Shown: positions 6,323-8,817 of the stretch, in pieces
How the letters are laid out: the number at the start of each line of letters is the position of its first letter
How positions within the stretch are numbered: the first letter of the stretch is position 1
Origin: an uncultured Ruminococcus sp.
Lineage (GTDB): Bacteria; Bacillota_A; Clostridia; Oscillospirales; Ruminococcaceae
Length of the DNA: 8,817 nt
Direction of reading: 5' to 3'
NCBI GenBank assembly: GCA_937880065.1
Contig: CALFMA010000131.1
Coordinates: forward strand, 1 to 8,817
Program-made: the position numbers and the translations under genes
The notes under the pieces: model-generated
The model's input: only the letters and a program-made list of their open reading frames with translations
Told to the model about the DNA's origin: nothing
Databases searched by the model: none

Positions 6323-6355
6323 GGCAGGGTTGCTCGTTAACCCTGCCTTATTTCA
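6323..6355 (+). terminator. Terminator-like hairpin before the PBP gene
   Basis: A perfect 9-bp stem GGCAGGGTT (6323-6331) / AACCCTGCC (6339-6347) with a 7-base loop is followed by the moderately T-rich TTATTTCATT. The T-tract is interrupted, so efficiency is uncertain. CCTGCC at 6088-6093 is complementary to GGCAGG in the 5' arm and could in principle form a competing antiterminator; this is speculation from base complementarity only. Confidence 0.6.
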
Positions 6356-6458
6356 TTGATGTGCCGACTACTCCTGAATTTTTCTGCTTGCATAAAATAT
6401 TCACGAGTTAGCTGTCCCATCAATATTGGCAAACCTGCACGAAGCAGAAAGGAATTTT

Positions 6459-8300
6459 ATGAGTAATAAGAATCTGCCTTCAAAATCAATGAAATTCAGA
6501 GCAAAGGTTACTATGACAGGTGCTTTTCTTTTGCTCTTTACCGGAGTTGCAGCGAATTTTTTCAACATCTCCGTTATAAAAAATAAAGAATACCAGACTA
6601 TGGCGAATGACCAGCATTTCGGCTCTATTCCCATATCTGCCCACCGTGGCTCAATTTACGATTCAAAGGGAACTGCCCTTGCGAAATCTGCTACGGTTTA
6701 TAAGGTTTTCCTTGATCCAAAGCAGTACCGCCTTGATATGGAAAACTTACAGAAGCGTATCGACAAAAGACAGGAGGACATCAAAAACGGTACATATCAG
6801 CCAAAAGTGCAGACAACTACCGATGCCGAGGGCAATGAGATTACACAGATAGATGAAGAACCTCTGCCGCAGTCTGTGGAGAATTTCCGCATTGAAGCAA
6901 TAGCGCTGCTTTCCGAAAAGCTTGGAATTACAAGCGAAAAAATCGAAAAAGCAATGGCAGCTAAAAATCAGTACAGCGTTTTGCAGGAACAGGTTGAAAA
7001 GCCTGTTGCAGACGAAGTTCTTGCATTTTTCAATCAGTATAACCTTATCTGCCTCAATGTGGAGGAGGATACAAAGCGTTATTATCCCCAGAATGAACTG
7101 GCGGCGTCTGTTATCGGCTTTACCGCATCTGACGGATACGGACTTTATGGCATAGAGTCGTATTATAACGATTATCTTGCAGGTACGGACGGAAGAACAA
7201 TTTCCGCCAAGGATTCAAACGGAAATGAGCTTCCCTACCGCTATTCAAAGACATATCCCGCACAGAACGGCAATGACCTCTATCTCACTCTTGATATGGA
7301 AATCCAGTATATCCTTGAAAAGTATCTGGAGCAAATGTCAACGGAATTTATGACAAAGAACAGAAGCTGTGCAATTCTTATGAATGCCAAAACAGGTGCG
7401 ATTTACGGAATGGCACAGTATCCCAGCTATGACCTCAATAACCCTTATGATGTTGTGGATACAAAGGTTCTGGAGGAACTCAAAACCCTCAATGATGAGG
7501 ATTACAGCCGCAGACAGGGTGAATCCCGTGAGCAGCAATGGCGTAACAAGTGCATAACAGAGGTTTATGAGCCGGGTTCTGTTTTCAAGGTTATCACAAG
7601 TGCGGCGGCATTTGAAGAAAATCTTATTGATATAGTCAATGACCGTTTTTATTGTTCAGGCTCCGTTCATCTTGACGGTATGGAAGAACCTGTAAAATGC
7701 CACGAGGTTGGCGGACACGGTTCACAGAAATATCAGAAAGCGCTTACAGATTCCTGTAACCCTGCATTTATGGAAATCGGTGCAAGACTTGGTGACGAAA
7801 AATTCCTTTACTATTACGATGCATTCGGACTCCGTGACCCTTTAGGCATTGACCTGCCTGCGGAATCGGGAGGAATTCAGAGGACATTAGGCAATCTTTC
7901 AAACGTTGACCTTGCCCTTTCTTCAATCGGACAATGTGAAACAATCACTCCGCTTCAGATGATTACTGCATATTGTGCGGCTATCAACGGCGGCTATCTG
8001 CTCAAACCTTATGTGGTTGAAAAGGCAGTTGACGAGGACGGAAACGTGGTTATGAAAAATGAGCGTACTGTTACCCGTCAGGTTATATCCGAGGAAACTT
8101 CTGCAATTATGCGTGACGCTCTCTACAAGGTTACTACAGGAAACGGCGGCGGAAACGTAACTATCAAGGGTTACGCAATCGGCGGAAAATCGGGTACATC
8201 GGAGCGACTTTCCAGAAAAGAAAAAAAGGAAGATGAAAACGAATCTGATGAAGTTAAAGAAATCTTTGACTATGATTGGTTAAATGAAAGAAGTGAATAA
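6459..8300 (+). CDS. ftsI: Class B penicillin-binding protein (FtsI/PBP2B type), C-terminus replaced at junction
   Basis: This septal peptidoglycan D,D-transpeptidase partners FtsW and FtsL. ATG 6459 follows AAAGGA (6448-6453); the in-frame TTG at 6426 has no such site. Residues 1-9 are cytoplasmic, a membrane helix spans about 20-42, and a dimerisation domain follows (AHRGSIYDSKG near 60, then YYPQNELAASVIGF, YGLYGIESYYNDYLAGTDGR). The transpeptidase domain carries all three motifs: SVFK with nucleophile Ser374, SCN at 432-434 and KSGT at 577-580. Family members normally continue some 60 or more residues after KSGT. Here, after SERLSRKEKK, the frame runs into AT-rich sequence (EDENESDEVKE to LNERSE) and stops, so about the last 24 residues are foreign and the end of the enzyme is missing. 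Downstream dcw genes (mraY, murD) are absent. Family and place are clear; the 3' end is not native. Confidence 0.9.
   Translation: MSNKNLPSKSMKFRAKVTMTGAFLLLFTGVAANFFNISVIKNKEYQTMANDQHFGSIPISAHRGSIYDSKGTALAKSATVYKVFLDPKQYRLDMENLQKRIDKRQEDIKNGTYQPKVQTTTDAEGNEITQIDEEPLPQSVENFRIEAIALLSEKLGITSEKIEKAMAAKNQYSVLQEQVEKPVADEVLAFFNQYNLICLNVEEDTKRYYPQNELAASVIGFTASDGYGLYGIESYYNDYLAGTDGRTISAKDSNGNELPYRYSKTYPAQNGNDLYLTLDMEIQYILEKYLEQMSTEFMTKNRSCAILMNAKTGAIYGMAQYPSYDLNNPYDVVDTKVLEELKTLNDEDYSRRQGESREQQWRNKCITEVYEPGSVFKVITSAAAFEENLIDIVNDRFYCSGSVHLDGMEEPVKCHEVGGHGSQKYQKALTDSCNPAFMEIGARLGDEKFLYYYDAFGLRDPLGIDLPAESGGIQRTLGNLSNVDLALSSIGQCETITPLQMITAYCAAINGGYLLKPYVVEKAVDEDGNVVMKNERTVTRQVISEETSAIMRDALYKVTTGNGGGNVTIKGYAIGGKSGTSERLSRKEKKEDENESDEVKEIFDYDWLNERSE
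8219..8228 (+). repeat. Right junction microhomology AGAAAAAAAG
   Basis: This is an exact copy of the ten bases at 429-438. It lies inside the penicillin-binding protein frame at the point where the sequence stops resembling that family. Merging the two copies and removing what lies between gives an in-frame AT-rich gene. The match does not extend in either direction (G versus A before it, A versus G after it). Confidence 0.55.
8229..8300 (+). pseudogene. Right part of the interrupted AT-rich gene
   Basis: These 72 bases encode EDENESDEVKEIFDYDWLNERSE and a TAA stop in the same frame as the penicillin-binding protein. The acidic tail does not look like the end of a transpeptidase domain. It continues the frame of the fragment at 146-438 when the two AGAAAAAAAG copies are merged (ELIEREKK then EDENESDEVKE). 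The stop is 2 bases before the ATG of the next small gene, a tight AT-rich operon-like arrangement. Function unknown. Confidence 0.55.
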
Positions 8301-8302
8301 AT

Positions 8303-8569
8303 ATGGATCAAGTTGAATTTAGGAATAAATTTATAGAACAAGCTATATTTGTCAATGAAAAAGATATAGGTGTCAATACTTGCAATCAATTAAGACTTAA
8401 ATATAACTATTTAGAACTAGATTTAGATTATACAACAATATATAGAAGAATAGTTAATTATAGAATTGCAAAGTATGGAACTTCAAGATTAGCTGAAGAA
8501 TATAAATTTGAACAAAAGATTAAATTAAATAACATGAAGGTTGATATAGATGGAAATAAAGAAAACTAG
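8303..8569 (+). CDS. Small hypothetical protein of the AT-rich flank
   Basis: This codes an 88-residue, charged, Tyr- and Asn-rich protein with no signal peptide or membrane helix. I do not recognise it. The middle (LELDLDYTTIYRRIVNYRIAKYGTS) could form one or two helices, and the gene looks like the small proteins common in phages and conjugative elements of low-GC Firmicutes; that is an impression, not a match. A purine-rich GAAAGAAG lies upstream of ATG 8303, inside the end of the preceding fragment. The next gene begins within its last 20 bases in a different frame. Codon use (TTA, ATA, AGA) matches the left flank and not the dcw block. Confidence 0.7.
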   Translation: MDQVEFRNKFIEQAIFVNEKDIGVNTCNQLRLKYNYLELDLDYTTIYRRIVNYRIAKYGTSRLAEEYKFEQKIKLNNMKVDIDGNKEN

Positions 8570-8817
8570 ACAATATATAGAAGATAATTACAAATTAAAA
8601 TTTGAATATGGAAAAGTAATTGATAAATACCTTTATTATAAAAAAAGTAATAAATGCTATGAATTACATTTTTATACAAGTTTAATTGGTAGAAATGAAA
8701 TTATGTACTATGTATGGAATCAATCAGGAAAACCATTAATAATGGGATACCAATATTATGTTCCATCAAACTTTTATGAAGAACTTGATTATATTTTAAA
8801 CGCAGTTCAACTTAAAG
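8550..8817 (+). CDS. Small hypothetical protein, cut by the right edge
   Basis: From ATG 8550 an open frame continues to the end of the window (89 codons plus one base), beginning MEIKKTRQYIEDNYKLKFEY and containing CYELHFYTSLIGRNE, YYVWNQSGKPL and YQYYVPSNFYEELDYIL. GAAGG at 8536-8540 lies 9 bases before the start. It overlaps the previous gene by 20 bases, so the two are probably translationally coupled. It is rich in Tyr, Lys and Asn, has no signal peptide, and I do not recognise the family. Such overlapping small AT-rich genes are common in mobile elements. Confidence 0.65.
   Translation, partial: MEIKKTRQYIEDNYKLKFEYGKVIDKYLYYKKSNKCYELHFYTSLIGRNEIMYYVWNQSGKPLIMGYQYYVPSNFYEELDYILNAVQLK

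Larger units (their letters stand above)
6055..6458 (+). ncRNA. Structured non-coding stretch between ftsL and the PBP gene
   Basis: No convincing reading frame covers these 404 bases. The + strand can fold into a series of hairpins: 6134-6164 (ATATACC/GGTATAT, one mismatch, then TGA/TCA); 6202-6250 (AAGGAT plus GCTCTCCCC / GGGGAGAGC plus ATCCTT); 6249-6272 (TTCACTTG/CAAGTGAA, loop AGAGACAA); 6304-6318 (ACATC/GATGT); and 6323-6347 (terminator-like). It could be a long leader RNA of the PBP gene, an independent small RNA ending near 6355, or a palindromic element. A TATAAT at 6065-6070 lacks a good -35 box. I do not recognise it as 6S, SRP, RNase P or tmRNA. Confidence 0.5.

Noticed and set aside
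439..8228. Composite transposon or integrated element bounded by a 10-bp target duplication
   Set aside because: There is no transposase, integrase or terminal inverted repeat, and the block begins and ends inside truncated genes. The flanking 10-mer is low-complexity A-rich DNA.

Overview
The window is a mosaic of two kinds of DNA. Positions about 1-438 and 8229-8817 are very AT-rich (sampled 60-base lines are roughly 20-27% G+C). They use TTA, AGA and ATA freely and carry a cdsA 3' end plus small genes I do not recognise. Positions about 439-8228 have ordinary composition (a sampled line is about 45% G+C), strong AGGAGG-type ribosome sites and Firmicutes/Clostridia-type genes. The arrangement (class B sortases and a SpoIID-like protein upstream of mraZ-rsmH-ftsL-pbp) suggests a Ruminococcus-like member of the Oscillospiraceae; this is an inference from gene style, not a database match. 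The AT-rich flanks look like a low-GC Firmicute or Mollicute-like bacterium.

Layout, all genes on the + strand: cdsA 3' end (2-145); left part of a small AT-rich gene (146-438, apparently with one base lost near its start); class B sortase whose N-terminus is cut off by the left junction (422-1357); second class B sortase with a lipoprotein-like leader (1392-2318); secreted SpoIID/LytB protein whose domain appears circularly permuted (2361-3872); terminator (3880-3937); a regulatory region with a consensus promoter and 10-bp-phased MraZ-box-like repeats; mraZ (4229-4660), rsmH (4674-5615) and ftsL (5608-6054), the start of a dcw (division and cell wall) operon; a 404-bp non-coding stretch with at least four strong hairpins ending in a terminator-like stem (6055-6458); a class B penicillin-binding protein (6459 to about 8228) cut off soon after its KSGT motif; then the remaining end of the AT-rich gene (about 8229-8300) and two small overlapping AT-rich genes (8303-8569 and 8550 to the edge).

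The two AT-rich flanks fit together. Both junction zones contain AGAAAAAAAG (429-438 and 8219-8228). Joining them there gives one continuous in-frame small protein, so the 7.8 kb dcw/sortase block sits inside a gene of the AT-rich genome. With no integrase or transposase in the block and both outer genes of the block truncated, an assembly or amplification chimera is the simplest explanation; a real microhomology-mediated insertion is the exciting alternative.

Within the block the genes share a cell-envelope theme. The two sortases and the secreted SpoIID-like protein act outside the membrane on surface proteins and peptidoglycan. The dcw genes provide the MraZ regulator, 16S rRNA methylation, a divisome scaffold protein and the septal transpeptidase.
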